From positions 1-33,970 of the forward strand of contig JBBRMQ010000014.1 in NCBI GenBank assembly GCA_038230775.1: a DNA stretch of 33,970 bases, read 5' to 3'. Below are positions 1 to 7,866 of the stretch, one piece after another (position 1 is the first letter of the stretch; each line of letters opens with the position of its first letter). Made by a program: the position numbers and the translations under genes. Below the pieces are notes generated by a model, which worked only from the letters and a program-made list of their open reading frames with translations, ran no database searches and was not told where the DNA came from. Origin of the DNA: JBBRMQ01 sp038230775. Its GTDB lineage: Bacteria; Acidobacteriota; Thermoanaerobaculia; Gp7-AA8.

Positions 1-387
1 CGGCGTGTCGTTGTTGCCGATTCCGACGTGGGCGGCGACCGTGCCGGCGCCCCACAAGAAGCCGCCCAGCGAACCACTGCTTTTGCTGGGGCGGTAGCTG
101 AGGCGGGGGGCTCTCTGCCCGCCGCCGGCGGCCTGAGAGGCAGCCGCCCCAGATGCCGCCACACCATCAAGTCTCCTGAGCACATCCGCGGCTTCGAGCT
201 CCAGCCGCGTTCGTTCCTGGGGATCCGTTTCCGTTCGCAACTGCGCAATCAGCGCATCGCGCTTCGCCTCGAGATCCTAGCGCTCCATGTCCGACTTCCC
301 GTCGCGCCGCTTCATGCCGTAAAGGAACATGAAGCCGACGATGAGGCCGGACAGCAGCATCGCGGATGCGCTCAGCCAGTCCGTCAT
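1..387 (-). pseudogene. ccmI: CcmI-like cytochrome c biogenesis protein, interrupted by in-frame TAG (3' end outside window)
   Basis: The frame starts at ATG 387, overlapping the ccmH stop as ATGA. It encodes 36 residues with one membrane helix (about residues 5-25, LLSGLIVGFMFLYGM), then meets TAG at 277-279. The same frame then stays open for 92 codons to the window edge, beginning DLEAKRDALIAQLR, a charged coiled-coil segment, followed by an A/G-rich stretch and a second hydrophobic segment (GGFLWGAGTVAA). Helix, coiled-coil loop, second helix is the known N-terminal topology of CcmI, the apocytochrome chaperone subunit that works with CcmF and CcmH. The continuity of the frame across the TAG indicates one gene broken by a nonsense change, or a sequencing error (CAG to TAG would suffice). 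The A/G-rich loop is encoded by a dispersed palindromic repeat (94-148). Whether the product is functional cannot be judged here. Confidence 0.7.
94..148. repeat. REP-like palindromic repeat inside the ccmI-like frame
   Basis: This stretch is a diverged copy of the element at 15001-15050. Both start GTAGCTG, share a GGCTCTC core and an identical 15-nt run GGCGGCCTGAGAGGC (127-141 here, 15031-15045 there), and end near GCCGCC. Here the hairpin arms are less perfect (GGCGGC 127-132 with GCCGCC 143-148). The element lies within the open ccmI-like frame and is translated into the loop between the coiled coil and the second hydrophobic segment. Confidence 0.7.
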
Positions 388-818
388 TTGTCTTCGACGA
401 GCTGCCGAACGCGATCGAGATAGGGATCGCTGGTCGCGGGTCGGGGGTCGCGGGTCGGAACGGCCTCGAGCTTTCTCAACTTCATGACCAGGACCGCCAC
501 TCCGATGAGCAAAGCGATCACTGGCAGCAGCCAGACCACCGGCGTCTTCGGCTTCAGCAGAACGAACTGGCCGTACGAGCGCTCGAACTCCGCAAGAATC
601 TGCTCCTGCGTGTAGCCCTTGGCCAGGAGGTCTCGGACATGTTGCTTCATGTCGAGTGCGACGGTGGACGGCGAATCGGCGACGGACATCCCCTGACACA
701 CCGGACACCGCAGAAGCGCGGCGATTTCGTTCGTGCGCTGGTCGAGCGCGGCGCCGGTCAGGGGTGTGCCTTGAGACGCACCGAGCTGCAGAAGCGCGAG
801 AAACAGAACCGTGATCAC
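384..818 (-). CDS. ccmH: Cytochrome c-type biogenesis protein CcmH
   Basis: This is a thiol-disulfide protein of cytochrome c maturation that reduces or holds the CXXC of apocytochrome c before heme ligation at the periplasmic face. The 144-residue product has an N-terminal hydrophobic signal/anchor (residues 1-15), the family hallmark RCPVCQ with Cys38 and Cys41, and a C-terminal membrane helix (about 94-112). It lacks the TPR domain of the long E. coli CcmH, consistent with a separate CcmI downstream. The GTG start at 818 overlaps the ccmG stop (GTGA). Residues 121-129 (PTRDPRPAT) are encoded by a tandem 7-nt array at 432-458, an odd low-complexity insertion between the helix and the conserved DPYLDRVRQL tail. 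Confidence 0.95.
   Translation of the reverse strand: MITVLFLALLQLGASQGTPLTGAALDQRTNEIAALLRCPVCQGMSVADSPSTVALDMKQHVRDLLAKGYTQEQILAEFERSYGQFVLLKPKTPVVWLLPVIALLIGVAVLVMKLRKLEAVPTRDPRPATSDPYLDRVRQLVEDK
432..458. repeat. Tandem heptamer array (GGTCGCG/GGTCGGG) inside ccmH
   Basis: Four nearly identical units of the type GGTCGSG follow one another: GGTCGCG, GGTCGGG, GGTCGCG, GGTCGG. It is the single-arm version of the unit seen as an inverted array at 30242-30304. No inverted partner arm is visible nearby. The array is in frame with ccmH. Confidence 0.75.
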
Positions 819-1333
819 TGCAGCGCCTTCTTCAGATTGTTTTGAATGTCGTTAGAGCTCATCGGCCCGGCATACTTCGCCACGATCGTTCCCTGCCGGT
901 TGAGAAAGAAGGTCTCCGGGACGCCGCCGACGCCGTATGCGATCGCCGTCTTGCCCTGTTGGTCGAGCAGCGTGGGGTACGCCGATCCCCGCTCGCGGAG
1001 AAAGCTCTGAATCTTGTCTTCGGTGTCGTTGAACACCACGCCGACGAATTGCACCTGATCGCCGAGGAGCTGCGCGTTCTGCACCAGAGTGGGGTGCTCG
1101 TCGTAACACGGCCCGCACCACGTCGCCCAGAAGTTGATGATCACCGGACGTCCGCGAAGTTTCTCCAGATCGATCGTCTGACCCGTGCCGACGGCCTTCA
1201 GCGAAAACGCCGGCGCCGGATGGCCGATGAGCGGCGAGTCGATGTGCTGCGGATCTTTCCCCAGCGCCAGAAAGAGCACGCCGAGCAACGCGACGCCGAT
1301 GAGCGACCCGACGATCAGCACGCTCCTGTTCAT
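815..1333 (-). CDS. ccmG: Thiol:disulfide interchange protein CcmG/DsbE
   Basis: This is the membrane-anchored periplasmic thioredoxin-like reductase that keeps apocytochrome c and CcmH cysteines reduced. The 172-residue product has an N-terminal signal anchor (residues 4-24), then a thioredoxin fold with the active site WCGPC (Cys73 and Cys76) and the cis-proline loop GVPETFF (Pro139), which is characteristic of CcmG/ResA proteins. Start ATG 1333 overlaps the ccmF stop (ATGA); the stop overlaps the GTG start of ccmH. Size matches the family (about 170-185 residues). Confidence 0.96.
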   Translation of the reverse strand: MNRSVLIVGSLIGVALLGVLFLALGKDPQHIDSPLIGHPAPAFSLKAVGTGQTIDLEKLRGRPVIINFWATWCGPCYDEHPTLVQNAQLLGDQVQFVGVVFNDTEDKIQSFLRERGSAYPTLLDQQGKTAIAYGVGGVPETFFLNRQGTIVAKYAGPMSSNDIQNNLKKALQ

Positions 1334-3288
1334 GACGGATCCCCGGCGATCGCGCTCACGTCGATGCTCAGGGGATCCTTCGCTACGCTCAGGATTTGGC
1401 GTGAGGGGATCAACGCGATCAAACCGCCGACTCCCATCATCAGCACGGCGAACCAGATCCATCCCACCATCGGCGTGATGATCATCAGCACCGCCACCGC
1501 GTCGTGACCGGTGTCGACATTCATCAGCGAGAGGTAGAGATCGCCGGTGAGCGTCGAGTGCACGTCGGGTGTGCCGATCGGCTCGCGCATTCGGGCGTAC
1601 TGATTCATGCGCGGTTCCATCGTCGTCACGGGCTTGCCGTTCCGCGTGACCGCGAAGCGTGCAATCGTCGACTGACGGTGCGGCTCGGCGCGATCCTCGG
1701 AACCGAGGAACGTGACGGTGTATGCGCCGATCGAGGCAGATTGACCTCGAGTAAGCCGCGCCTCGTGCGTCGTTCGCATGGTGCTGCTGACCGCGATCGA
1801 AACGAGCACGATCACCGCTCCCGCGTGCACGACGTAGGAACCGAAGCGACGACGGCCTCGCGTCAGGCTGCGCGATCCGCCGCGCCACATCTGATAGGCG
1901 GTGACATGTGCGGCGTAGCCACCAAAAAGAAGCGTGACGAGCGTCCAGGCATTGCGGACGCCGAGGGCGTATCCGATGACGGCGATGATCGCGCCGGTGA
2001 TGAACGGCGGAACGAGCGCACGAATGATCTGCTCGCGCGACGCGCGGCCCCACGGAAGCGCGGGACCGATGCCGATCAGGAACAGGAGCGCCGCACCGAC
2101 CGGAACGACCATCGAGTCGAAGTAGGGACGCCCGACGCTCATCTGCTTGCCCTTCACCGCTTCGACGAGGAGGGGAAAAACGGTTCCGATCAGAACCGTG
2201 AACGTCAGAAGGACGAACAGCAGGTTGTTGACGAGAAACATCCCTTCCCTGCTCGCGCCGCTCTCGAGGCGCCCTTCAGCCTCCAGCGAGTCGATCCGCA
2301 GTGCGAGCAGCACGACGCTGAATAACGTCGCCGTGGCGAGGAAGGCGAGGATCGTCGGACCGATCGAGCTCTGGGTGAACGAATGCACGGAGTTGAACAC
2401 ACCCGACCGTGTCATGAAGGTGCCGAGGATCGTGAGGAGAAAGCTGGCCTGCACCAGCGTCACCGTCCAGCCTTTCAATACGCCGCGGCGCTCGAGCACG
2501 ATCGCGGAGTGCAGGGCGGCCGTCGCGGTCAGCCAGGGAAGCAGCGACGCGTTCTCCACCGGATCCCATGCCCAGTACCCGCCCCATCCGAGGACTTCGT
2601 ACGCCCACCAGCCGCCTAACATGATCGCGATGGTCAGAAAGACCCACGGCAACAGCAATGACGCGCGCAGCGGTTTCAGCAGCGCGTGACCGAAACGGCC
2701 GCGCAACAGCGCCGCGCACGCGAAGCCGAAGGGAATCGTCATTCCGACATAGCCGAGGTAGAGGCATGGCGGGTGGATGATCATGAGGATGTGGTTCTGC
2801 AGCAGCGCGTTCGGTCCCGGGCCGTCCGGCTGCATCGGGACCGTCAGGAACGGATTTGCCGGTCCGGCGATCAGGAAGCTGAAGAACGCCGCGCAGCCTA
2901 ACCAGATGCCGATGGCGAACGGAACGTAGTCCGTGTCGGCGTCGCGCGTCATCCACGTGCTTCCCGCGATGTAGATGCCGAGGACGAAGCCCCAGAAGAG
3001 GATCGATCCTTCGAGCGAGGACCAGAGGCTCACAATCGTTACCCACAGCGGGACGCTGCGCGAGCCGACCTGCGCGACGTAGCTGACGGAGAAGTCGTGC
3101 GTGATGAGCGCGTACTCCATCGTGAACGTCGCCAGCGCCATCAGTGACGCGAACGCGAATGCGAAGCGCCGGGACCAGCGCAGCCCTTCGACCGAACGCT
3201 TCGATCCGGCGGCGAAGGCGATGCACGCGCCGGTCGTCGAGACGAGGACCGCGGCCAGAATGAGGAAGCGGCCGAATACCGCGATCAC
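1330..3288 (-). CDS. ccmF: Heme lyase CcmF
   Basis: CcmF is the large integral membrane subunit of the heme ligation complex: it takes heme from holo-CcmE and, with CcmH and CcmI, attaches it to CXXCH motifs of apocytochromes in the periplasm. The 652-residue product is highly hydrophobic with many helices and carries the tryptophan-rich WWD signature (GWGGYWAWDPVENASL) around residues 230-250, plus the PCLYLGY/IMIIHPP-type His motifs expected for the family. The GTG start at 3288 overlaps the ccmE stop. The last ~20 residues after the final helix (from SRQILSVAKDP) are encoded across a dispersed 23-bp repeat at 1373-1395, so the C-terminal tail is probably not ancestral. Confidence 0.97.
   Translation of the reverse strand: MIAVFGRFLILAAVLVSTTGACIAFAAGSKRSVEGLRWSRRFAFAFASLMALATFTMEYALITHDFSVSYVAQVGSRSVPLWVTIVSLWSSLEGSILFWGFVLGIYIAGSTWMTRDADTDYVPFAIGIWLGCAAFFSFLIAGPANPFLTVPMQPDGPGPNALLQNHILMIIHPPCLYLGYVGMTIPFGFACAALLRGRFGHALLKPLRASLLLPWVFLTIAIMLGGWWAYEVLGWGGYWAWDPVENASLLPWLTATAALHSAIVLERRGVLKGWTVTLVQASFLLTILGTFMTRSGVFNSVHSFTQSSIGPTILAFLATATLFSVVLLALRIDSLEAEGRLESGASREGMFLVNNLLFVLLTFTVLIGTVFPLLVEAVKGKQMSVGRPYFDSMVVPVGAALLFLIGIGPALPWGRASREQIIRALVPPFITGAIIAVIGYALGVRNAWTLVTLLFGGYAAHVTAYQMWRGGSRSLTRGRRRFGSYVVHAGAVIVLVSIAVSSTMRTTHEARLTRGQSASIGAYTVTFLGSEDRAEPHRQSTIARFAVTRNGKPVTTMEPRMNQYARMREPIGTPDVHSTLTGDLYLSLMNVDTGHDAVAVLMIITPMVGWIWFAVLMMGVGGLIALIPSRQILSVAKDPLSIDVSAIAGDPS
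1373..1395. repeat. Dispersed 23-bp imperfect palindrome (ATCCTGAGCG-type) in the ccmF 3' end
   Basis: On the minus strand this reads ATCCTGAGCGTAGCGAAGG followed by ATCC. It matches the copy at 21207-21229 at 20 of 23 positions. The ends ATCCT/AGGAT are complementary, so it can form a small hairpin. It encodes the C-terminal tail of CcmF. Confidence 0.7.
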
Positions 3289-3731
3289 CGCATCCCCTTC
3301 GTCGTGCGGATCACTTCATCGGCGTTGATCTTCTCGCCAGGCTTCGGAGCGCGGTACTCGTTGTTGTGCGAGACCATCAACCGGTCGCTCTGAAAATAGC
3401 CTGCCTGCACCATCGTGCCTTCGACGACGACGCCGATGCCCTCGCGAAACATCTGCGGCGGCGCGCCGGTGGATTTCACGTGTACCTTCGTCTTGCGGTC
3501 GGTGACGTCGAACTCCACGGCAGATCCGCCGCCTAACATCTGCACCGTTCCCGGCGCGACCTGACCGCCGAGACGGATCGTCGCGCCGTAGGCCTTGTCG
3601 CCGGCGCGAAGCAGATCCGACGGCGTCCAGTAGTAAACGAGATTCTTGTTGATGCCGCTCCCGGCAATGACGGCGAATCCGATTCCCGCCACCGCGAGCG
3701 CTCCGATCAGAAAGAGTCGCGAGCGGTTCAT
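3285..3731 (-). CDS. ccmE: Heme chaperone CcmE
   Basis: CcmE binds heme covalently in the periplasm and passes it from CcmC to CcmF. The 148-residue product has a signal-anchor helix (residues 5-24), an OB-fold beta domain, and the heme-binding motif around His122 (HNNEY), giving the HXXXY spacing of the classical His-type CcmE with Tyr126. ATG 3731 was chosen over longer upstream frames because it overlaps the ccmD stop as ATGA and is followed directly by the anchor helix. The stop overlaps the ccmF start. Confidence 0.96.
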   Translation of the reverse strand: MNRSRLFLIGALAVAGIGFAVIAGSGINKNLVYYWTPSDLLRAGDKAYGATIRLGGQVAPGTVQMLGGGSAVEFDVTDRKTKVHVKSTGAPPQMFREGIGVVVEGTMVQAGYFQSDRLMVSHNNEYRAPKPGEKINADEVIRTTKGMR

Positions 3732-3847
3732 CGCGACCGCCTCAGTCGCGTCAGCAAAGACGCCCCGTACGCAGTGAGCACGATCGCCGTCCAACCGTAC
3801 GCCGCCCAGACAAAGTTCCAGCCGCCGTGAAGATACCCGCCGGTCAT
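3728..3847 (-). CDS. ccmD: Small membrane protein CcmD
   Basis: This is a 39-residue single-helix protein beginning MTGGYLHGGWNFVWAAYG and ending in basic residues (LLTRLRRSR). CcmD stabilises the CcmABC-CcmE complex and helps release holo-CcmE. Size, position between ccmC and ccmE, the aromatic N-terminal segment (WNFVWAAYGWTAIVL) and the positively charged tail all match the family. It overlaps ccmC (ATGA at 3844-3847) and ccmE (ATGA at 3728-3731). Confidence 0.9.
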   Translation of the reverse strand: MTGGYLHGGWNFVWAAYGWTAIVLTAYGASLLTRLRRSR

Positions 3848-4548
3848 GCAGGCTCCACGGCCGGCAGCGGCGGCGGCGCGAGCTCATCCGCCAGGCGCAG
3901 CGACGCAATCCGCGCGCGGAGAATGATGAAGCCCGTCATCAGAAAGAGAATGCCGAACGCGTTGAGGCGCAGCGGAAGATGAAAGGACTTCGACACCGTC
4001 GCCGGGCTCGATTGCAGTTGATGCAGCGAGTTCCACCAGCGGACCGAGTAGTACACGATCGGCACATCGACCGACGCGATGATCGTCGCCACCGCGGACC
4101 ACGTGGCGCGGCGCACCGGATCATCGACGAAGCTGCGCAGCGCGAGAATGCCGATGAACGCGAGCAGCAGAATCGCGGTCGTGGTCAGGCGCGGATCCCA
4201 GTCCCACCACACGCCCCATGTCGGCTTGGCCCAGATCGCTCCCTGACAACACAACAAAAACGCGAGCACGCAACCCACCTCGGCCGCTGCCTCCATGCGC
4301 GCATCCCACTTCCAATCGCTGGTGAAAAGGAAGAAGACCGCGCAAACAAACGCGAACGTGAAGGCCAGCATGGCGTTCCAGGCGGTCGGAACGTGCACGT
4401 ACATGATGCGCTGCACGTCGCCCATGAAGTGTTCGGGGGGCGCGACGAAAAGGCCGAGGTAGGATCCCGCGATGAGGCAGAGCACGCCGGCCGCCAGCGC
4501 GAGATACGGCAGCTTAGGGAATCGATGATTCGGGACGGGGACGGTCAT
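3844..4548 (-). CDS. ccmC: Heme exporter/transfer protein CcmC
   Basis: CcmC is the integral membrane protein that presents heme to CcmE. The 234-residue product has six predicted membrane helices and the periplasmic tryptophan-rich signature KPTWGVWWDWDPRLT, with flanking His residues (HVPTAW near residue 52; the loop near SLHQLQSS) expected to ligate heme. It overlaps ccmB upstream and ccmD downstream by 4 bp each. The proline-rich C-terminus (APPPLPAVEPA) is lineage-specific. Confidence 0.96.
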   Translation of the reverse strand: MTVPVPNHRFPKLPYLALAAGVLCLIAGSYLGLFVAPPEHFMGDVQRIMYVHVPTAWNAMLAFTFAFVCAVFFLFTSDWKWDARMEAAAEVGCVLAFLLCCQGAIWAKPTWGVWWDWDPRLTTTAILLLAFIGILALRSFVDDPVRRATWSAVATIIASVDVPIVYYSVRWWNSLHQLQSSPATVSKSFHLPLRLNAFGILFLMTGFIILRARIASLRLADELAPPPLPAVEPA

Positions 4549-5201
4549 TCCTCAACGACTCGATCAAACAGTAGCCCACACAAACTCCAGTATATGCCGT
4601 TGAAAGCCATCAGCAGGATGGTCCACGCCCGCCCCTGGTCCATCGGGTCGCCGAGGATCGCGAGCGACGTGGCTTTGACCGACGCGAGCAGCACCGGCAC
4701 GATCAACGGAAAGAGAAGGAGCGGAAGGAGCGTCTGCTTCGACCGCGCCTGCGACGTCATCGCCGCGTACAGCGTCCCGGGCGCCGAAACCCCGGCCGCG
4801 CCGAGAATGATGATGAGCACGAGCGTGGCGATCTCGGTCGTTCCGGCGTCGTAGAGCACGACCATAACCGGGATCAGCGCGATGCCGAGAACGATCAATT
4901 GCACCGCGTTGGCAATCGCCTTTCCGTAATAGATGACGCGCGGGCTGACCGGCACGAGGAGCAAGCCCTCGAGCGCGTGATTCTCCATCTCCGCCAGATA
5001 GCTCTCGCTCAGAGTCAGCGTCGACGACAGCAGGATTGCGAGCCAGAGAAAACCGGCCGCGTGCTGCCGGAGCGCCGCCGCGTTCGGCCCAATGGCAAAG
5101 CTGAAAAGGAGGAGCGACGTTGCACCGAAGACGAACACCGCCACGGCCTGGGCCCGCGTCCGCCACTGAAGAAGAAACTCCCTGCGGAGTGCCGTGATCA
5201 T
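4545..5201 (-). CDS. ccmB: Heme exporter membrane protein CcmB
   Basis: CcmB is the permease half of the CcmAB ABC transporter, whose ATP hydrolysis drives release of holo-CcmE from CcmC. The 218-residue product has about six hydrophobic helices and begins with the family-typical LRREFLLQWRTRAQA. The conserved cytoplasmic segment MENHALEGLLLVPVSP is the coupling region. Start ATG 5201 overlaps the ccmA stop; the stop overlaps ccmC. Confidence 0.95.
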   Translation of the reverse strand: MITALRREFLLQWRTRAQAVAVFVFGATSLLLFSFAIGPNAAALRQHAAGFLWLAILLSSTLTLSESYLAEMENHALEGLLLVPVSPRVIYYGKAIANAVQLIVLGIALIPVMVVLYDAGTTEIATLVLIIILGAAGVSAPGTLYAAMTSQARSKQTLLPLLLFPLIVPVLLASVKATSLAILGDPMDQGRAWTILLMAFNGIYWSLCGLLFDRVVEE

Positions 5202-5821
5202 GCCGCGATTCGCCCGGCCGAGAGCGTGATGCGCTCGTCCGCGTAGTGCACGACGTGCTCGACCTGATGGGTCGCCACCACGATCGTTGCGCCGCGGCCC
5301 TTCAGCTCGGCCACGACTTCATCGACGAGCGCGAAGCCCTGCGGATCGAGCTGTCCGTATGGCTCGTCGAGAAACACGATCTCCGGTTTCTGGATGAGCA
5401 CGCGGGCAAACGAGAGACGCTTTCGCATGCCGGCCGAGAACGTGGAGACGGCGTCATCGGCGCGTTCGGCCAGACCGACACGTTCGAGCATGGCGTCGAA
5501 ATCCTTCCCGATGAACGCCAGGTTCTCGCGCGCTGTCAGTGCCTCGTAGAGGTACGAATGGTGCGACAGGAGGGCGATTTTCTTTCGCAGAGGTTCGCGT
5601 TCCTTTGCAACGTCGAATCCGCCGACGGTGGCGCGGCCGAGGTCGGGCCGGAGGAGAGTGGCGAGGACGCGGAGAAGCGTCGTCTTCCCGGAGCCGTTGT
5701 GCCCGGCGAGCATCATGACGGCGCCGCGCCTCAGCTGAAAGGTCACATCGACGAGCGCCCAGCGGCGTCCGAAGCGGCGCCCGATGTGCTGGGCATCGAT
5801 TGCGAGCGCATCCACCGGCAT
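5198..5821 (-). CDS. ccmA: Cytochrome c biogenesis ATP-binding protein CcmA
   Basis: This is the ATPase of the CcmABCD complex. In the 207-residue product one sees Walker A GHNGSGKT (residues 40-47), an ABC signature FSAGMRKRLSFAR, Walker B IVFLDEP and the switch His in ATHQ. The length matches short CcmA proteins. ATG 5821 is preferred; an in-frame GTG at 5824 is an alternative. It is the first gene of the ccm operon and diverges from the HEAT/cyclophilin gene with only 20 bp between the starts, so promoters of both must overlap the neighbouring coding sequence. Confidence 0.95.
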   Translation of the reverse strand: MPVDALAIDAQHIGRRFGRRWALVDVTFQLRRGAVMMLAGHNGSGKTTLLRVLATLLRPDLGRATVGGFDVAKEREPLRKKIALLSHHSYLYEALTARENLAFIGKDFDAMLERVGLAERADDAVSTFSAGMRKRLSFARVLIQKPEIVFLDEPYGQLDPQGFALVDEVVAELKGRGATIVVATHQVEHVVHYADERITLSAGRIAA

Positions 5822-5841
5822 CACGGTATCATCTCGCTCCG

Positions 5842-7866
5842 ATGCGCAAGCTCCTGCTGCTGGCCATCACGCTGGTTGCGTGCTCGACGACGCAGCCGCC
5901 GCCCGCCGTCCCTGCTTCGGCCACACCCACCGGACCGTACGGCCTGAGCGCATCCGAGGAAGCCCGCATTCTCGGGCTCGAAGACCGCCGCGAGTACGAT
6001 CCCGTTCTCGTCGAGGCCTGGATTCATCATCCCAATCCGGTGCACCGGGCACGCATCGCGTTGTCGCTCGGGCGGATCGGGCCGCACACGTTCATCGATT
6101 CCAACGGAAACGGCGAGCGCGACTCCAACGAACGGCAAGCGGGGGTCGAGGATCTCGCGGCGCTGGCTGCCGATCCCGACGCCCACGTCCGCGCCAACGC
6201 GGCCTTCGCCCTGGGACAGATCGGCGACAGCACGGCCGTCGACACGATGGTGCAGTTCGCGAACGACTCCGACGGCGACGTCGCCGCGGAAGCGGTGGAG
6301 GCGCTGTCCAAGGTGGCGGCGCGGCTGCCGATCGTGCGCTATGCGCCTTTCACCATGGATTCGCAGCGCGAAGGCGTTCGTGCTCGCGCGGTCCGCTATC
6401 TGTTCCGATTCAAGTCCGATGACGCATCGTCGATCGCCATGAATGCGCTCGGCTCGCCGTCCACGATCATTCGACAGGACGCGGCGTACGCCCTCGCGCG
6501 GCGAGCGTATGCGCCAGCGAAGTCGCGCCTCGAGCTGCTGATGAACGACCCCGACGCGCAGACGCGCGCGTACGCCGCTCGCGCCCTCGGAGTGATCGCC
6601 AGCCCTGATTCGACGAGCGTCATCGTCAACGCCCTCGGCGACGTGCATCCGTGGGTGCGGACGAATGCGGTCGCCGCGCTGGCCCGCATTGCGGCGAAGG
6701 ACACGCACGTCGCGGACCGCGCGGAAGATGCCGTCCGCGTCCTCGGCTTGAGCGAAGATGCCGACGCCGGTACGCGCGCATCATCGATCGACGCTCTTGG
6801 CTACTACGCGAAGCGTCATGACAACATCCGCAAACATCTGCTGGACATCGCCAGCAACGGCACGCGATGGGACCGCGAGCTGGCGGCGGGTGCGATCGCG
6901 AAACAGCTCGGCGACGAGAAGCTTCTGCCCCCCGATCTCACGTCGTGGGCGAAGGTCCGCGTTCTCGAGGCGGCGACCGTAGTCTCCGACGCTGTGCGTT
7001 CGCGCTACGCGCACGATGCCGACACGCTGGTCCGCGCGAACGCGATCAGCACGATTCCTGACGACAAGGCCGACGCCAACCTCGACCTCATCCGCACCGC
7101 TCTGAACGATGAAGACCTGGTCATCCGCGGCTACGCGATCGATCGTTTCGCGAAGTCCCATGATGCAAACAAGCTCGACGTCCTGCGCAGGGCAGAAGAG
7201 CGCGCGCGTCGCGACAAACAAAACGACGCGCGCCTGAACGCCATCCGCGCGATCGCCGAGATCGAGGACGCCGGCCGCGAGCCGATGCTGCGCAACCTGC
7301 TGCATGACGACGATCCCATCGTGCGCCGGGTGGCCGCGGACCTCATCGAGCAGAAGCTCGGAAAACCGCGGCCGCAGTTCACGCCGTTGCCGGTCAAGGC
7401 CGACTACGAAGCCATCGTGCAGTGGGCCCGGCAGCCGCACACTGCGACGATTCACATGGCGCGCGGCCGCATCGTCGTGCCTCTGCTCGGCCAGGACGCG
7501 CCGATGACGACGTGGAACTTCGCTCAACTGGCGCGAAATCATTTCTTCGACGGAACGACCTTCATGCGCGTTGTGCCAAACTTCGTCATTCAGGGAGGGG
7601 ACCCGCGCAACGACACCGACGGCGGCCCCGGCTACGCGATTCGCGATGAGATCAACCTGCAGAAATATACGCGCGGCGCCGTCGGAATGGCATTGTCCGG
7701 TCCCGACACCGGCGGCTCGCAATACTTCGTCACCCACTCGCCGCAGCCGCACCTCGACGGCGGCTACACGATATTCGGCCGCGTAACGGAGGGCATGACG
7801 GGCGTCGTCGATCAGGTCGAGCGCGGCGACAAAGTGGAGACGATCACGATTGACGAGCAGAAGTAA
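5842..7866 (+). CDS. HEAT-repeat lipoprotein with C-terminal cyclophilin-type peptidyl-prolyl isomerase domain
   Basis: The 674-residue product starts with a lipoprotein signal peptide: MRKLLLLAITLVAC, lipobox LVAC with Cys14, so it is probably anchored on the periplasmic side of a membrane. Residues from about 40 to 515 are tandem HEAT/PBS-type helical repeats (for example HVRANAAFALGQIG, WVRTNAVAALARIA, IVRRVAADLIEQ). Residues about 530-674 are a cyclophilin fold with FMRVVPNFVIQGGDP, GAVGMALSGPDTGGSQYF and HLDGGYTIFGRV, covering the usual active-site regions. Within an early repeat is an acidic loop DSNGNGERDSNE that resembles a calcium-binding loop. The ATG at 5842 is chosen over an upstream GTG because the signal peptide follows it. 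A likely role is folding or holding of secreted proteins; its substrate is unknown. Confidence 0.9.
   Translation: MRKLLLLAITLVACSTTQPPPAVPASATPTGPYGLSASEEARILGLEDRREYDPVLVEAWIHHPNPVHRARIALSLGRIGPHTFIDSNGNGERDSNERQAGVEDLAALAADPDAHVRANAAFALGQIGDSTAVDTMVQFANDSDGDVAAEAVEALSKVAARLPIVRYAPFTMDSQREGVRARAVRYLFRFKSDDASSIAMNALGSPSTIIRQDAAYALARRAYAPAKSRLELLMNDPDAQTRAYAARALGVIASPDSTSVIVNALGDVHPWVRTNAVAALARIAAKDTHVADRAEDAVRVLGLSEDADAGTRASSIDALGYYAKRHDNIRKHLLDIASNGTRWDRELAAGAIAKQLGDEKLLPPDLTSWAKVRVLEAATVVSDAVRSRYAHDADTLVRANAISTIPDDKADANLDLIRTALNDEDLVIRGYAIDRFAKSHDANKLDVLRRAEERARRDKQNDARLNAIRAIAEIEDAGREPMLRNLLHDDDPIVRRVAADLIEQKLGKPRPQFTPLPVKADYEAIVQWARQPHTATIHMARGRIVVPLLGQDAPMTTWNFAQLARNHFFDGTTFMRVVPNFVIQGGDPRNDTDGGPGYAIRDEINLQKYTRGAVGMALSGPDTGGSQYFVTHSPQPHLDGGYTIFGRVTEGMTGVVDQVERGDKVETITIDEQK

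Noticed and set aside
277..387. A stand-alone 36-residue membrane protein after ccmH
   Set aside because: The same frame continues after the TAG with CcmI-like sequence, so an interrupted gene explains it better.
815..2053. A 412-codon reading that would fuse upstream antisense-like sequence to CcmG
   Set aside because: The first 240 residues are an out-of-frame reading of ccmF and the dispersed repeat; ccmG starts at 1333 in overlap with the ccmF stop.
5827..5832. TATCAT as leaderless -10 box for the HEAT/cyclophilin gene
   Set aside because: Spacing to the ATG is 9 nt, not the 6 nt seen at three other genes, and it lies within a 20-bp divergent gap; too weak to list.
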